Below, in pieces: positions 1 through 9,046 of a stretch of 64,000 nt of DNA. Origin of the DNA: Streptomyces roseirectus (lineage in GTDB: Bacteria; Actinomycetota; Actinomycetes; Streptomycetales; Streptomycetaceae); NCBI RefSeq assembly GCF_014489635.1, contig NZ_CP060828.1:248001-312000 (forward strand), read 5' to 3'. The translations under genes were made by a program, and so were the position numbers. Numbering within the stretch: position 1 is the stretch's first letter; each line of letters opens with the position of its first letter. The notes below the pieces were generated by a model. It was not told the DNA's origin. It saw only the letters and a program-made list of their open reading frames with translations, and ran no database searches.

Positions 1-184
1 GCCCTCCCCAGGAGCCACGGCCACCCTAACCGCCGCACGGCCCCGCCCCAGGGCCACGGCATCGGGTTTCCGTCATACCGGGGTCATCGGTGACGGACGG
101 ACTTGGCGCCCTGATCCGACCCGACACCCCCGCGACGCGGCTGCGGTGGGTCACCTGGCCACGCTCCCACGGCCCGCCGTCGGT

Positions 185-3100
185 TCACCCCCGGTCCGGG
201 CACGTGCGCCGGTACGGGATGCCGGGCAGGTGCCGGCGCCACTCCGCCGCCGAGAGGCCGTCGGCCACTCGCCGGCAGACGTCCCGGGCCGCCCGGTCCG
301 GGGCGAGGCCGTAGGCGCGCGGTGGGGTGCGAGCGCCCGCCACGCGGAGTTCCGTGCCGTCGGGGCTGAAGGCGAGGGCCCGGACGGTGTCGCCGGGGGT
401 GAGGAGGGGGAGGCCGATGCGCTGGCGGGAGGCGGTGTCCCAGAGCCGGATGAAGCCGTCCTCGAAGCCGACGGCCAGCATCCTGCCGTCGGGTGAGAAC
501 GCCAGCGCCGACACGTACCTGTCCGCGACCCCGGCGAGGACACCCAGCCGGCGGGTGAGGCCGCCGTCCCACAGCATGGTCCGTCCGGACGCGTCCCCGG
601 CGGCCAGGTAGTGCCCGTCCGGGCTGAAGGCGAGTGCCGAGGTCTGCCCGGGACTCTGTGCCTCGGGCGGACGCACGCCGCTGGGCAGGGCGACCGCCTG
701 GCCGCTGGAGGTGACGAGCAGACGCCCGTTGGGGCGCAGCGCCAGGTCCCCGTTGACGTGGGGCATGGTCTTGACGAGGGTGCTGCGGGCCGGGTCCCAG
801 ACGTCCGTCGCGCCGTACATCGGGACCTGCGAGGTGATCAGTGACGCGTCACGCGGGCCGAACACGAGCGAGACGATCAGGTCCTGGTCGTAGGGATCGT
901 CCTTCACGAGGCGCGGTGAGGCTGTCACACGGCGGCAGGACATGTCCCACAGCGATACCCGCGGGGGAGGCTTGAGGCTGAGGGGGTTCTCACTCACGCC
1001 GTAGGCGAGAGTCCTTCCGTCGGAACTGAAGGCCATGAGCACCTCGCAGTGATTCGGATGGTTCGCGCTCACCTTCCGGCACGGCACCGCCGGCAGTTCG
1101 ACGTCGCCGACACGGAAGCGGACATGGCCGGTTCTCTCCATGACCTGGGCTGTCGCCAGCGTTCTTCCGTCGGGGCCGAAGAGCGCCTTCTGCGTGTCGG
1201 GACGCCAGTCGTCGGTGAAGACGTCGCGGAGACCGAGGGTCCGTACGGCGGATCCCCAGTCACCAAGTGGTCCGCCGATGTACCGGATCCAGCCTTCTCC
1301 CGGGTCGACTCTGAGGTCACTGACGGCCTCTGCGGGCAGCTCGTACCGGAAGACGGGGGCATCCGGGGTGTCCGTCCGCCACAGCTGGATCTCGTCGACG
1401 CCGGCTGCCGCCAGGAACCGGCCGTCCTCGCTGAACGCGATGGTCTGCACCGCCTCTCCTTCGAAGACCACCGCTTCCCCGCCTGACCGGATGTCCCACA
1501 CGCGGACGTCGTCTTCGGTGACCAGGGCCAGTCGGTGACCGTCCGGGGTGAAGTGCACCCGCTCGTTCTGGCACTGGTACCGCGAGGGGCGAGGAGCCCA
1601 CGGCGTGGGGAGCCTGCGGCGTTCGGCGATGTCCCAGAGTTGCAGAGGCTGTCCCGGGACGCACAGCGCCAACAGGCGGTCATCGGTGGTGACGGTGGCG
1701 TCCGGGTAACCCGCGCTGTCCGGGTATGTCCTCCTCTCTTTCCCCTTGCGCAATGCCTGGGCGATGGTGAGTTCCCTACCTGCGGCGGACGCTCGACGCG
1801 GCGTCCCGATATCGAGCAGGACTCGCCTGCGCTCCGTGTCCCACAGCCGGACCCGGTGCTCGGACCGGGTGTGGTCGTACGCGATGAGGCTGCGCCCGCT
1901 CGTCCCCATCTCGACCCCCTCGTCGGCGGGGCCCAGCGCATCGCCGTCCTGTCTGCCCGTGGACAGGTCCACGAGCGCGACCTTCCCGGCCATCTGGCCG
2001 TACGGGTCGACGAAGAACGGCAGCCACCCCCCGTCCGCCCGCATCGCCGCCACCGACTCCCGCCGCGCCCCCAACCCCGGCATCACCGCCACCTTCCGCC
2101 GCTCCCCCACATCCCACCGGGCCACTTCCCGCTCCCCGACGCTGACCAGCGTCCGTCCGTCCGCGCTGAGGTGCCGCATCGTCCCCGTGGAGCTGTCGGG
2201 GTCGGTGAACGCGTCCTGTTCGGGCTGGGCCATGGCCCCGAGGAGCGCGGAGCGGGTCTCGGGGAGGTCGGCGATGCGCCAGGCCGCGACGCTGAGCCGC
2301 ATGGCCGTGCGGGGATCGGACGTGCGGAGGCTGTCCGCGACGCCGGCGACACGGCGGGCCTCGGCCTCGGTGCGGCGGCGTTCGCCGGCCTGGTTCTGCT
2401 GCCAGGCGACGAGGCCGGCGAGGAGGCTGAGGACGAGGAGGAGCGTCAGCGCGAGAGTACGGGCGCGCCGGTGGACGCGTTCGCGGTCCCGGGCGGCCAG
2501 CCCGGCGGTGAGGAACCGCCGCTCCAGGGGCGTGAGGTCGTCCCGTCCGCCGGACGCGGCGCAGTGCTGTTCGGCGAGGGTGAGGCGCAGACCCCGGTAG
2601 AGGGAGCCGGGATCGTGGCCGAGCGCCTGCCAGGTGCGGGCGGCCTCGGTGAGGTGGCGTTGGACGCGGAGCCGGTCGCGGTCCTCGTCGATCCAGGCAC
2701 GCAGCCGGGGCCAGGAGGTGAGGACGGCCTCGTGGGCGAGGTCGACGGTGTCCCGGTCGAGGGTGACGAGGCGGGCGCGGGCGAGGCGTTCGAGGACGAG
2801 GTCGGCGTCGGCCGCCGGGCCGGGGCCGAGCGCGGTGACCTCGGCGCGTTCGGCGGGGCGGCGGGTGTCCTGGCTGCCCTGGCCCGGTGTGACCAGGCGG
2901 AGCAGGATCCGGCGGGCGGTCTCGGCCTGGCCGGGGGTGAGGCGGCCGTGGAAGTCCTCGGCGGTGCGGGCGACGGCGCCTCTGAGGCCGCCGGCGCCGT
3001 CGTACGCTGCCTCGGTCAGGACGCGGCCCCTGCGGCGGTGCCAGGTCTCCAGCAGGGCGTGCGACATGAGGGCGAGGCCGCCGGGCTCGTCGGTGACCTC

Positions 3101-4027
3101 GTCGGTGATGCGGGCGGTCAGGGCGCGTTCGACGACGAGGCCGCCGAGGGCGGCGGGTCTCACGACGGCCTCGCGCAGTTCGTCCTGGCTCATCGCGGCG
3201 ACCAGCAGCGTCGCGTCCTGGGCGGCTTCGGCGAGGGGGCGGTGCCGGGCGAGGTGGCCGTAGAAGTCCCCGCGTACGGCGACGACGACACGCAGGCCGT
3301 GTTCGGGCCGGGCGGCGGTGCACAGCCGGTCGAGGAAGCGCAGCCGCTCGGTGGCGTCGGCGCACAGGGTGAAGACCTCTTCCAGCTGGTCCACCACGAT
3401 CAGCGTGCCCCTGGGGGCGGTGTGCGGGTCGAGGGTGGCGGCATGGGTGCGGTCGGGGTGTTCGCCGGGGGTGAGAATCCGGATCGCGGCGGGCCCGGTC
3501 CAGGCCGGTCCGGTCTGCTGGGGGTCGGCCTGCTGAAGGCCGGTCTGCTGGAGGCGGGCGATCAGTCCGGCGCGCAGCAGGGAGGACTTGCCGCTGCCGG
3601 AGGGGCCGGCCACGACCACCAGGTGTCTGCGCCGGACCAGGTCCAGCAGCCGGCCGGTGAGCTGGTCCCGGCCGAAGAACCGGTCGGCGTCGTCGACACC
3701 GAAGCGCGCGAGGCCGAGGTACGGCGGCTCGGTGTCCTCGTCGGCGGCCCTGGCCTCCTCGGCGGCCTCCCGTGCGGCCTCGTGCCAGCGGCGCTCCCAT
3801 TCCGCGCGGTCTCCGCCGCAGGCGCCGGCGTAGGCCAGGGCGACCGCGAGGGACGGCAGCCGGTCCCCGGCGGCGGCCTGCGCGAGGGTCGCGGTCGAGT
3901 AGTGGGCCTTGGCCGCCATCGCCCGGTAGGTGAGGCCGCCAGCGTCCCTGCGCAGCTTCCGCAGTTCGTGGGCGAAGCGTGCGGCCGGCCCGTCCGCCGG
4001 GTCCAGCGGTCGTTCACGACGCCCCAT
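185..4027 (-). CDS. HTH-STAND NTPase with C-terminal WD40 repeats
   Basis: A 1280-residue signalling-type NTPase. Residues about 15-75 form an XRE-like helix-turn-helix. The P-loop GPSGSGKSS is at 141-149 and a Walker B-like VVDQLEE at 211-217. One strong hydrophobic segment (about 523-542) suggests membrane anchoring. The C-terminal half holds degenerate WD40 blades, clearest near the end as repeated LAFSPDG...LWD units. Family knowledge: actinomycete STAND proteins of this layout sense a ligand or partner through the propeller and oligomerise through the NTPase, but their ligands are mostly unknown. It ends about 185 bases from the window start and is divergent from the lipoprotein gene at 4227. 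The fold assignment is confident; the biological role is open. Confidence 0.9.
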   Translation of the reverse strand: MGRRERPLDPADGPAARFAHELRKLRRDAGGLTYRAMAAKAHYSTATLAQAAAGDRLPSLAVALAYAGACGGDRAEWERRWHEAAREAAEEARAADEDTEPPYLGLARFGVDDADRFFGRDQLTGRLLDLVRRRHLVVVAGPSGSGKSSLLRAGLIARLQQTGLQQADPQQTGPAWTGPAAIRILTPGEHPDRTHAATLDPHTAPRGTLIVVDQLEEVFTLCADATERLRFLDRLCTAARPEHGLRVVVAVRGDFYGHLARHRPLAEAAQDATLLVAAMSQDELREAVVRPAALGGLVVERALTARITDEVTDEPGGLALMSHALLETWHRRRGRVLTEAAYDGAGGLRGAVARTAEDFHGRLTPGQAETARRILLRLVTPGQGSQDTRRPAERAEVTALGPGPAADADLVLERLARARLVTLDRDTVDLAHEAVLTSWPRLRAWIDEDRDRLRVQRHLTEAARTWQALGHDPGSLYRGLRLTLAEQHCAASGGRDDLTPLERRFLTAGLAARDRERVHRRARTLALTLLLVLSLLAGLVAWQQNQAGERRRTEAEARRVAGVADSLRTSDPRTAMRLSVAAWRIADLPETRSALLGAMAQPEQDAFTDPDSSTGTMRHLSADGRTLVSVGEREVARWDVGERRKVAVMPGLGARRESVAAMRADGGWLPFFVDPYGQMAGKVALVDLSTGRQDGDALGPADEGVEMGTSGRSLIAYDHTRSEHRVRLWDTERRRVLLDIGTPRRASAAGRELTIAQALRKGKERRTYPDSAGYPDATVTTDDRLLALCVPGQPLQLWDIAERRRLPTPWAPRPSRYQCQNERVHFTPDGHRLALVTEDDVRVWDIRSGGEAVVFEGEAVQTIAFSEDGRFLAAAGVDEIQLWRTDTPDAPVFRYELPAEAVSDLRVDPGEGWIRYIGGPLGDWGSAVRTLGLRDVFTDDWRPDTQKALFGPDGRTLATAQVMERTGHVRFRVGDVELPAVPCRKVSANHPNHCEVLMAFSSDGRTLAYGVSENPLSLKPPPRVSLWDMSCRRVTASPRLVKDDPYDQDLIVSLVFGPRDASLITSQVPMYGATDVWDPARSTLVKTMPHVNGDLALRPNGRLLVTSSGQAVALPSGVRPPEAQSPGQTSALAFSPDGHYLAAGDASGRTMLWDGGLTRRLGVLAGVADRYVSALAFSPDGRMLAVGFEDGFIRLWDTASRQRIGLPLLTPGDTVRALAFSPDGTELRVAGARTPPRAYGLAPDRAARDVCRRVADGLSAAEWRRHLPGIPYRRTCPDRG

Positions 4028-4226
4028 GACTCCCCCGTCGGCTCGGCGCTCTCCGGCCCGACGCTACGAACCCCCGTCGCCTGCGGACAAGACGCCGTCC
4101 CGCCAATCGCCCGGGGGCCACGGGATTGTCCGGAGCGGCGAAAGGGGTCTGCCGGACAATCGGCCGGCGGCGAAAGCTGAGGTCACAGCGTCCTGACCGA
4201 CCACGATCGACGGGGGAGCAGCATCC
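4028..4226. promoter_or_regulatory. Divergent intergenic region, NTPase / lipoprotein
   Basis: This 199-base gap separates two divergent genes and must hold both promoters. A purine-rich GGGGGAG lies 9-15 bases before the GTG at 4227 and serves as its ribosome binding site. I could not pick convincing -35/-10 pairs by eye. Confidence 0.4.
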
Positions 4227-5096
4227 GTGCGACACACCCTCATCGCGCTCGTCGCCCTCGGCGCGCTCAGCGCGTGCGCCGTCCGGGCGTCGGATCCCGC
4301 GCCTGCCCCGGAGCTGACGGCCGCTCAACTGGACCGGCTGGAACGGGCGGAGGCGGGCCTCGTCCGCACCTGCATGGCCGGGCACGGTTTCCGGTACTGG
4401 CCCGCGCCGCCGGCCGGGGACGAGGAGAAGTACCACGCCGACTTCGTGCTCGACGACGTCGCCTGGGCCCGCGTCCACGGCTACGGCAGCCGCAGCCCGC
4501 GCGTGGTGCGCGCCCGGCAGCAGCGCAACCCCAACCAGGTGTACGTGGAGTCGCTGTCGGGCGCGCGGCGGGCGGCGTACGCGGCCGCCCTTGACGGCAC
4601 TTCGGCGGACGGTGTCCTCACCGTGCGGCTGCCCACCGGCGCGACGGCCGCGACGCCCCGTGGCGGCTGCCGGGCCACCGCGCAGCAACGACTCTACGGC
4701 GACCGGGAGACGTGGTTCCGGGTCAGCGGCGTCGCCATGAACCTCACACCTCTGTGGGTGCCGGACCTCGTCGGGGACCCGCGGTTCGGCACGGCGCTCA
4801 CCGCCTGGTCGGCCTGTATGCGCCGCGCGGGGCACTCCTACGCCGACCCTCAGGAGGTCCGCGCCGCCCTGCCCGCGCTCACCGAAGGGCTCACCGAGGC
4901 GCAGGCCCGTGCCGCCGAGTCCGGGCTCGCGGTCACCGAAGCGCGCTGTGCCCGCGACGTCGCGCTCGCGGACACCGCGCGCGCCCTCAAACGCGTCTAC
5001 CTCGCGCGGGTGAGCGCCCGGTACCGCACGGAGCTGGCCGCCTACGGCCGTCTCCAGCGCGAGGCCCTGGCCCGCGCCGACCGCGCCCGGGGCTGA
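4227..5096 (+). CDS. Predicted lipoprotein of unknown function
   Basis: A 289-residue protein starting at GTG with a good GGGGGAG ribosome binding site. The first 17 residues are a short type II signal with lipobox LSAC, so Cys17 should be lipidated and the protein held on the outer face of the membrane. The mature part is rich in Arg and Ala with paired cysteines (for example near RTCMAGHGF and SACMRRAGHSY), a pattern seen in many actinomycete lipoproteins of unknown function. No catalytic motif was recognised. It lies 83 bases before a secreted I36-like gene on the same strand. Confidence 0.75.
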   Translation: MRHTLIALVALGALSACAVRASDPAPAPELTAAQLDRLERAEAGLVRTCMAGHGFRYWPAPPAGDEEKYHADFVLDDVAWARVHGYGSRSPRVVRARQQRNPNQVYVESLSGARRAAYAAALDGTSADGVLTVRLPTGATAATPRGGCRATAQQRLYGDRETWFRVSGVAMNLTPLWVPDLVGDPRFGTALTAWSACMRRAGHSYADPQEVRAALPALTEGLTEAQARAAESGLAVTEARCARDVALADTARALKRVYLARVSARYRTELAAYGRLQREALARADRARG

Positions 5097-5179
5097 GGCC
5101 CCGCCGCAGAAGCCTCCGCACACCGATGTGCGGACGTTCGTCCCGGTCACCGGGACGGAGATCGACCGAAGGAGAGAAC

Positions 5180-5665
5180 ATGCGCAAGACAGCCACCGCC
5201 GCCGCCGTCCTCCTGGCCACGCTCGGCCTCACCGTGCCGGTCACGGCCGCCCAGGCGGCTCCCGCCGCGCAGGCGCGCGTCCTGGCGGACTGCTCCCCGG
5301 CCGGTGTCAACGGCAGGGTGTACGCCTGGCGGGACGCCAACTGCTCGGGTCTGCTCGGTTCGACCGAGGGCAACGACGCGAACTGGGGCAACAGCTCGGG
5401 GGCGTTCCAGGGCAGCGACGACAACAGCGCCACCTCCGTGGCGAACAACGGCTACACCGGCGGGAGGGATGTAGTCGCGTTCTACCGGCTGACCGGGGGC
5501 AGCGACGCCTGGGCCGGCGGATACCTCTGCGTGGGCCCCGGAGTGGCCCTGCGGGACCTGCGCGGCTACACCTTCACGAACGGGGACAACGCGAACGACA
5601 GGATCTCCTCCCATGAGTGGGTGACCTCCGGCGGCTGCGGCGGCAGGGCCTTCATCAGCGGCTGA
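5180..5665 (+). CDS. Small secreted protein, peptidase inhibitor family I36-like
   Basis: A 161-residue protein with a Sec signal peptide of about 27 residues ending near AQAAPA. The ATG at 5180 follows a strong AAGGAGAG ribosome binding site. The mature domain, with Cys pairs, repeated small/aromatic strands and NDRISS near the end, matches the beta/gamma-crystallin-like I36 (SMPI-type) secreted family of Streptomyces, known for metalloprotease inhibitors. The family call rests on overall pattern; inhibitory activity is inferred, not shown. Transcription probably ends at the hairpin at 5676-5713. Confidence 0.65.
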   Translation: MRKTATAAAVLLATLGLTVPVTAAQAAPAAQARVLADCSPAGVNGRVYAWRDANCSGLLGSTEGNDANWGNSSGAFQGSDDNSATSVANNGYTGGRDVVAFYRLTGGSDAWAGGYLCVGPGVALRDLRGYTFTNGDNANDRISSHEWVTSGGCGGRAFISG

Positions 5666-5675
5666 CCGCCTCCCG

Positions 5676-5713
5676 GGAGGCCCGCCAGGACTCACCGGCC
5701 CTGGCGGGCCTCC
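5676..5713. terminator. Bidirectional terminator between convergent genes
   Basis: A perfect 14-bp stem (GGAGGCCCGCCAGG at 5676-5689, complement at 5700-5713) with a 10-base loop sits between the stop codons of the I36-like gene and the converging permease gene. No U-tract is present, which is usual for Streptomyces terminators. Confidence 0.8.
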
Positions 5714-5718
5714 AGGCG

Positions 5719-6543
5719 TCACCCCTTCACCGCCCCCTGCAACAGCGCGCTGACGAACTGCCGTTGGAAGAGGAGGAACACGAGGAGGGTCGGGGTGAGG
5801 ATGAGGAGGGAGCCCGCGCACAGAAGGACGAGGTCGGTGCCCCACTGGCCCTGGAAGGCGCCGAGCGCTCCGGCCATCGTGCGTTTGGTGGGGTCGTCGA
5901 CCATCACGATGCTCAGCAGGAACTGGTTCCAGGTCCACAGGAACAGCAGGATCGTGAGGGAGGAGATGGCGGGGCGGGCGAGGGGGACGTGGACGCGCCA
6001 GAAGAGCTGCCAGGTGGAGGCGCCGTCGACGCGGGCCGCCTCGGACAGCTCCTGGGGCACGTTGAGGAAGTGGGCACGCATCCAGTACACGGCGAACGGC
6101 ATGTAGAGCCCGACGAGCGGGAGGATGATCGCCCACCGGGTGTCGAGGAGACCGAGGTCGCGCACCTGGTGGTAGATCGGGGTGACGACCGCCTCGAACG
6201 GCATGGTCAGGCCGAGCAGCAGGACACCCATGGCGAGACCCCCGCCGCGCACCTTCAGGTGACCGAGCCCGAAGCCCGCCATCGTCGCGAGGACGACGGC
6301 CGCGGGGACGACGCCGAGGACGATGAGGAGGCTGGACCTCAGCAGCGCGCCCATGTTCGCGACGTCGAAGGCGTCGGCGAAGTTCCCCCACTGGGGGTCG
6401 GAGGGCCACTCCAGCCCTGAGGGGACCGTCCCCCGGGGCTGGAGGGCGGCGGAGAGCATGCTGACGAACGGCAGGAGGGTCACGATCATCAGCAGGACGA
6501 GGAAGGCCCGGCCGGTGATCGCCTCGCGGCGGCTGGTGTTCAT
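5719..6543 (-). CDS. Carbohydrate ABC transporter permease (MalG-like)
   Basis: A 274-residue inner-membrane permease with about six hydrophobic segments. It has the cytoplasmic EAA-loop signature of sugar importers (EAARVDGASTWQLFWRVHVPLARPAI, residues around 165-190, where EAA and DGA are the diagnostic positions), which docks on the ATPase. It is the last gene of the operon binding protein, permease 1, permease 2, and follows permease 1 with no gap (stop at 6544, ATG at 6543). No ATPase gene is present, as is common in Streptomyces where MsiK energises many sugar importers. Confidence 0.9.
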   Translation of the reverse strand: MNTSRREAITGRAFLVLLMIVTLLPFVSMLSAALQPRGTVPSGLEWPSDPQWGNFADAFDVANMGALLRSSLLIVLGVVPAAVVLATMAGFGLGHLKVRGGGLAMGVLLLGLTMPFEAVVTPIYHQVRDLGLLDTRWAIILPLVGLYMPFAVYWMRAHFLNVPQELSEAARVDGASTWQLFWRVHVPLARPAISSLTILLFLWTWNQFLLSIVMVDDPTKRTMAGALGAFQGQWGTDLVLLCAGSLLILTPTLLVFLLFQRQFVSALLQGAVKG

Positions 6544-7491
6544 TCACTTGCCCTCTCGGGAGAGCCGCTGGATCGGCAGCACGCAGATCAGGACGAGCAG
6601 CATGAGGACGACGGCGAGCGCGGAGGCGAGCCCGACCTGCCGCTGGGCGAACGCCAGCCGGTAGATCTCCAGGCCCGGCACGGTCGTCGCGGTCCCGGGT
6701 CCGCCGCTGGTGGAGATGTAGACGATGTCGAAGCTGGCGAGCGCGGCGATGATCGTGACGGTGAGGCAGATGCCGATCTCGCGGCGCAGGCTCGGCAGGG
6801 TGACGGCGAAGAACTCGCGGACGGCGCCCGCCCCGTCGATGCGGGCGGCCTCGAACAGCGCGGGGTCGATCTTGCTCATGCCGGTCACCAGCAGGATCGT
6901 GCACAGGCCGAGCATCACCCAGGCCCCGATGATCCCGACGGCGGGCAGCGCGGTATCGAACTCCCCCAGCCAGGCGCGGGAGTACCGGCCGAGGCCGACG
7001 GCGTCGAGGACCTGGTTGACCATGCCGGTCGTGCTGAGGACCCAGCTCCAGGCGATGCCGGCGGCGACGAGCGGGATGACCTGCGGCAGGAAGAGGACCG
7101 TGCGGGCGGCCGTCCCGAGGGGGCCGGTGCTGACGCGGTGGATGAGGCTCGCGACGAGCAGGCCGAGGACGACGGGCACGAAGCTGAAGAAGACGATCAG
7201 GACGAACGCGTGGCCGATGATGCCCAGCAGGTCGGGGTCGGTGAGGACGGTGCGGTAGTTGTCGAGGCCGGCCCACTGCGAGGGGCCGATGCCGTCCCAG
7301 TGGTAGAGGGAGTACTGGAAGGTCGTCAGGAGTGGTCTGAGGACGAAGAATCCGTACACGGCGAGCGCGGGCAGGACGAACAGCCAGCCGTTCCATCGGG
7401 TCCGGCGCCGGGTGCGGGAGGCCGCGCCGGGTGGGTGCGGCGGGGACTGCGTGGAGGGTGCTTTGCGTGCGGGGGCGGTGGGGGCCGTCAC
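6544..7491 (-). CDS. Carbohydrate ABC transporter permease (MalF/UgpA-like)
   Basis: A 315-residue membrane protein. I chose the GTG at 7491 because it overlaps the stop of the binding-protein gene as GTGA, implying translational coupling. A charged N-terminus (about 40 residues, RTRRRTRWNGW) precedes roughly six membrane segments, and an EAA loop (EAARIDGAGAVREFF) contacts the ATPase. Together with the MalG-like partner it forms the heterodimeric channel. The frame stays open far upstream of this start, but that part is only antisense or shadow sequence. Confidence 0.88.
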   Translation of the reverse strand: MTAPTAPARKAPSTQSPPHPPGAASRTRRRTRWNGWLFVLPALAVYGFFVLRPLLTTFQYSLYHWDGIGPSQWAGLDNYRTVLTDPDLLGIIGHAFVLIVFFSFVPVVLGLLVASLIHRVSTGPLGTAARTVLFLPQVIPLVAAGIAWSWVLSTTGMVNQVLDAVGLGRYSRAWLGEFDTALPAVGIIGAWVMLGLCTILLVTGMSKIDPALFEAARIDGAGAVREFFAVTLPSLRREIGICLTVTIIAALASFDIVYISTSGGPGTATTVPGLEIYRLAFAQRQVGLASALAVVLMLLVLICVLPIQRLSREGK

Positions 7492-8855
7492 CGCGACAGC
7501 TCCTTCTCGTACTCCTTCTGCACGGCCTTCACATAGCCCTCGGGGGTCTGCTGGCCGACGATCAGCTTCTGGAGTTCGGGGGTGATGGCGGAGGCGAAGA
7601 TGGAGCCGGTCGCGTTGGCGGTGAAGTCGACGGCGCCGTTCTCGGCGGCGAGTCGCTGGGAGGCGGCCAGGGTCGAGGCGAGGAGCGTGCCCTGCTCGGC
7701 CTGCGGTACGGGGAGGTCCGCGGGTCCGCCGGGGCTGGAGCCGCCGACGTCGACGAGGATCCGGCGGGCCTTGGGGTCGGTGTGCAGCCAGTTGAGGAAG
7801 AAGGCGGCCTCGTTGGGGTGTTTCGAGCGGGCGCCGACGCCGAAGGTGTTCGGGGAGGACATCGCCACGTGCCGGGCGCCGGGCCGCTCCCCGGGGAAGA
7901 GGAAGAAGCCGGCGTCGCCGGGCATCTTCGTGTCGAGGTTCGCCGACTCCCAGTCCCCGTTGAACATGAACAGGCCCCGGCCCTCGGTGAAGTCGCCGAC
8001 CATGGTGGTGTAGTCCATGGCGTTGGCGTCCTTGGTGAAGTACCCGGCCTTCGCCCACTTCTCGATGGTCCGCGCGGCCTTCAGGGAGGCCGGGGTGTCG
8101 AAGGTGGCGCCGTTCTTCTGGAAGATCCAGGCGTTGACGCCGGCCGGGTCGGTGAACTGGTTCTGCAGGGCCTGGTAGGGGAAGTTGACGCCCGCCGTGT
8201 TCTTGTTGAACTGCACGATCGGCTGGACGCCGGCCCGTTTCGCCCTCGCCAGCAGGTCCTCGAACTCGGCGACCGTGGCGGGCGGGCGGGTCATGCCGGC
8301 CTTCTTCGCGAGGTCCTTGTGGTAGAAGACGCCGGTGACGCTGTAGCCGAGTCCGACGCCGTACAGGGGGCCCGCGCCGCGCTGTCCAGCCTTGTCGACG
8401 CGGAGTTGGGCGAGCTGGGCGGCGGGGAAGGTGTCCCAGCCGTACGCGTCGGCGTACGGGTCGAGGTCCTTGAGCAGGCCGTCCTTGACGAGGTCGACCA
8501 TGGTCGGCAGGCGGATGACGTCGGGCGGGTTGTCGCCGGCCAGGACGCGCGGCGCGTTCTCGACGAGGACGGTGAACTGGTCCTCGCGCACCTTGAACGT
8601 GACGTTCGGGTGCTGGCGGGTGAACTCGTCCGCGAGGGCCTTGGCCAGCGGGAACCCGGTCTCGGCGTACATCTGGAGCGTGACCTTGCCGGTCCCCAGG
8701 GAGGTGCTGACGGCCGTCTCCCCGGGGCCGGCGGCCGGGGCGCCGGAGCCGGGGGCGCTGCACGCGGCGCCCAGCAGCGCCAGGGGGAGCAGCACGGCCG
8801 GCAGGACGCGCAGCGGCCGGGGGACCGCCGTGCGCGGTGTCGTGCCTTCGTACAT
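7488..8855 (-). CDS. Sugar-binding lipoprotein of ABC importer
   Basis: A 455-residue family 1 extracellular solute-binding protein. The signal ends in lipobox LLGAAC, so Cys32 is the lipidation site. The mature chain shows the usual features: an N-terminal strand reading TLQMYAETGFP, a PPDVIRLP segment, and a Trp/Phe-rich middle (GLFMFNGDWES) typical of sugar sites. It heads the three-gene importer operon and is controlled from the shared region with the divergent lacI-type gene, which carries a perfect palindrome at 8966-8981. Neighbouring GH32-like glycosidase suggests a fructose-containing or related oligosaccharide as substrate (inference). Confidence 0.9.
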   Translation of the reverse strand: MYEGTTPRTAVPRPLRVLPAVLLPLALLGAACSAPGSGAPAAGPGETAVSTSLGTGKVTLQMYAETGFPLAKALADEFTRQHPNVTFKVREDQFTVLVENAPRVLAGDNPPDVIRLPTMVDLVKDGLLKDLDPYADAYGWDTFPAAQLAQLRVDKAGQRGAGPLYGVGLGYSVTGVFYHKDLAKKAGMTRPPATVAEFEDLLARAKRAGVQPIVQFNKNTAGVNFPYQALQNQFTDPAGVNAWIFQKNGATFDTPASLKAARTIEKWAKAGYFTKDANAMDYTTMVGDFTEGRGLFMFNGDWESANLDTKMPGDAGFFLFPGERPGARHVAMSSPNTFGVGARSKHPNEAAFFLNWLHTDPKARRILVDVGGSSPGGPADLPVPQAEQGTLLASTLAASQRLAAENGAVDFTANATGSIFASAITPELQKLIVGQQTPEGYVKAVQKEYEKELSR

Positions 8856-8965
8856 GGAGCACTCCTTGCCTGTGGGAGAGCCTGCGGGAAGAGCGCCGCG
8901 GCCGCCTTGGGTGGCCTCGGCGCCGCTCGTCCCAAGTGCGGCTTGCCAAGGGGGATTTCACCAGT

Positions 8966-8981
8966 GCTAAATAGATTTAGC
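8966..8981. promoter_or_regulatory. LacI-family operator, divergent region
   Basis: A 16-base palindrome GCTAAAT-AG-ATTTAGC with perfect 7-base arms lies between the binding-protein start (8855) and the lacI-type start (9047). It is AT-rich in a GC-rich context. A related copy precedes the GH32 gene at 11037-11052. Spacing and symmetry fit LacI-family dimers, so it probably controls the importer and the regulator itself. Confidence 0.85.
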
Positions 8982-9046
8982 TGCGAGCATGGGCCTGTGC
9001 CGCGGAGCCTGTCAAGGACCGTGCGGGGACCGCCAGGAGGAACGCC

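Noticed and set aside
1535..4180. An 881-codon open frame on the plus strand, antisense to the STAND gene
   Set aside because: It is the GC-bias shadow of the minus-strand gene: Gly/Glu/Ala/Val-rich, with no domain, and the minus-strand frame has P-loop and WD40 motifs.
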